From positions 1-23,455 of the forward strand of contig CAZNLR010000059.1 in the NCBI GenBank assembly GCA_964574215.1: 23,455 nt of DNA. Direction: 5' to 3'. Positions 22,825 to 23,455 of the stretch are shown here, piece after piece. This DNA comes from GCA-2725625 sp964574215 (lineage in GTDB: Bacteria; Pseudomonadota; Alphaproteobacteria; Rhodospirillales; UBA2165). The position numbers were made by a program, and so were the translations under genes. Below the pieces are notes generated by a model, which was not told the DNA's origin, ran no database searches, and saw nothing but the letters and a program-made list of their open reading frames with translations. Within the stretch, counting starts at the first letter, position 1. Each line of letters starts with the position of its first letter.

Positions 22825-23455
22825 ATGAGCATTGTCAGAAGAAACATCCACGGCGTCACCCATTACGAAAAGGGCCGGGCCTTCGATGGCTATACACTGT
22901 TCGCCCCCATGATGGGCCGCAATGTCTGGCTGATCGATATGATGGGGCGGGTGGTTCATCAGTGGAAAATGGAAAACATCCCCGGCAATTACGGCAAGCT
23001 CCTGACCAACGGCAATCTGCTTTATATCGGCAAGTTGATACCGTCGCCGCTGCCCGAGTTCGGCGGCAACGGCGGCCAGCTTATCGAGGTCGATTGGGAC
23101 GGTAATATTCTCTGGGAATATATCGATCCCCTACACAGTCACTGTTTCGCCGAAATGGACAACGGCAATCTGATGATTGCCGTGTGGCGCGAGGTGCCTG
23201 ACCATATCGCCAAGACAGTACAGGGCGGCCAGCCGGGGACCGAGTTGAACGGCGTCATGTGGGGCGAAGCCATCCAGGAAATCGACAAGGACACCAAAGA
23301 AGTCGTCTGGGAATGGAACTCCTTCGACCATTTGGATGTGGCGATCGATATTCTGGGGCCGCTGCATCCCCGCGACCGCTGGACTAATTTGAACGCCATC
23401 ACCATGCTGCCCGACGGCAACCTGCTGGTCAGTTTCCGCTGCATTAATACCATTG
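22825..23455 (+). CDS. Arylsulfotransferase (ASST)-family protein, 3' end beyond the window
   Basis: The frame is open from ATG 22825 to the last base, giving 210 residues of a probably 350-450-residue protein. Propeller repeats are clear: 'LTNGNLLYIGK' (60-70), 'DWDGNILWEY' (90-99), 'MDNGNLMIAVW' (111-121) and 'LPDGNLLVSF' (195-204). A histidine motif 'LHSHCF' is at 103-108. Where the first family member in this window has DWGHANS, this one reads 'RWTNLNAI', so the histidine is replaced by N188. That may alter or remove transferase activity. There is no signal peptide. GGAGGAAAAG lies 9 bp before the start. It follows the GST gene after 184 bp of repeat- and hairpin-rich sequence that probably holds its own promoter. 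The C-terminal half is unseen. Confidence 0.8.
   Translation, partial: MSIVRRNIHGVTHYEKGRAFDGYTLFAPMMGRNVWLIDMMGRVVHQWKMENIPGNYGKLLTNGNLLYIGKLIPSPLPEFGGNGGQLIEVDWDGNILWEYIDPLHSHCFAEMDNGNLMIAVWREVPDHIAKTVQGGQPGTELNGVMWGEAIQEIDKDTKEVVWEWNSFDHLDVAIDILGPLHPRDRWTNLNAITMLPDGNLLVSFRCINTI

Overview
The window looks like chromosomal DNA from an alphaproteobacterium, probably an environmental Rhodospirillales-type or related marine lineage. This rests on moderately high GC, an NDUFA9-like complex I-associated protein, one TRAP and one tripartite tricarboxylate (TTT) uptake system, and many small catabolic enzymes. It is inferred from gene content, not from a marker gene. I saw no rRNA, tRNA, CRISPR array, integrase or transposase.

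Layout. (1) 175-1194 (+) encodes an NDUFA9-type NAD(P)-binding protein. Its stop overlaps that of a convergent MarR regulator. (2) 1191-9530 is a long minus-strand block. Read in transcription order it holds an arylsulfotransferase-like beta-propeller, a TTT solute-binding protein (TctC), a fused TctA-TctB permease, a quinone oxidoreductase-like MDR enzyme, an AqpS-like aquaporin, an M17 leucyl aminopeptidase and the MarR regulator. (3) 9531-11281 is a patchwork. It contains a 3' remnant of a glutathionyl-hydroquinone reductase gene (minus), an abutting small membrane protein (plus), a secreted YceI protein and a hairpin-rich intergenic stretch. (4) 11282-18221 is a catabolic and uptake region: 3-hydroxyanthranilate 3,4-dioxygenase, a RidA-family deaminase, a zinc alcohol dehydrogenase (minus), a gamma-resorcylate decarboxylase-like amidohydrolase, a complete DctPQM TRAP transporter and a cupin protein. 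(5) 18317-20739 holds an apparently orphan membrane PAS histidine kinase, convergent with a substrate-binding-domain protein that has no signal peptide. (6) 20848-23455 (+) holds a reductive dehalogenase-like double [4Fe-4S] protein, a cysteine-type glutathione S-transferase, and the 5' part of a second arylsulfotransferase-like gene cut by the window edge.

How the genes may work together. Region 4 reads as import of an organic acid (TRAP) followed by processing of amino- or hydroxy-aromatic acids by ring cleavage, decarboxylation, deamination and alcohol or aldehyde oxidation. The decarboxylase carries gamma-resorcylate-type metal ligands, not those of ACMSD, so this is not simply a kynurenine pathway. 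Region 6 joins a cobalamin/Fe-S reductase-like protein, a GST with Cys where glutathione-dependent dehalogenases have their nucleophile, and a sulfotransferase-like propeller. It is the best candidate here for an undescribed xenobiotic-handling module. Several promoters carry clear candidate operators: a MarR palindrome, an inverted repeat before dctP, three heptamers on a 10-bp period before the kinase gene, and a 22-bp tandem repeat next to an IclR-like palindrome before the last gene.
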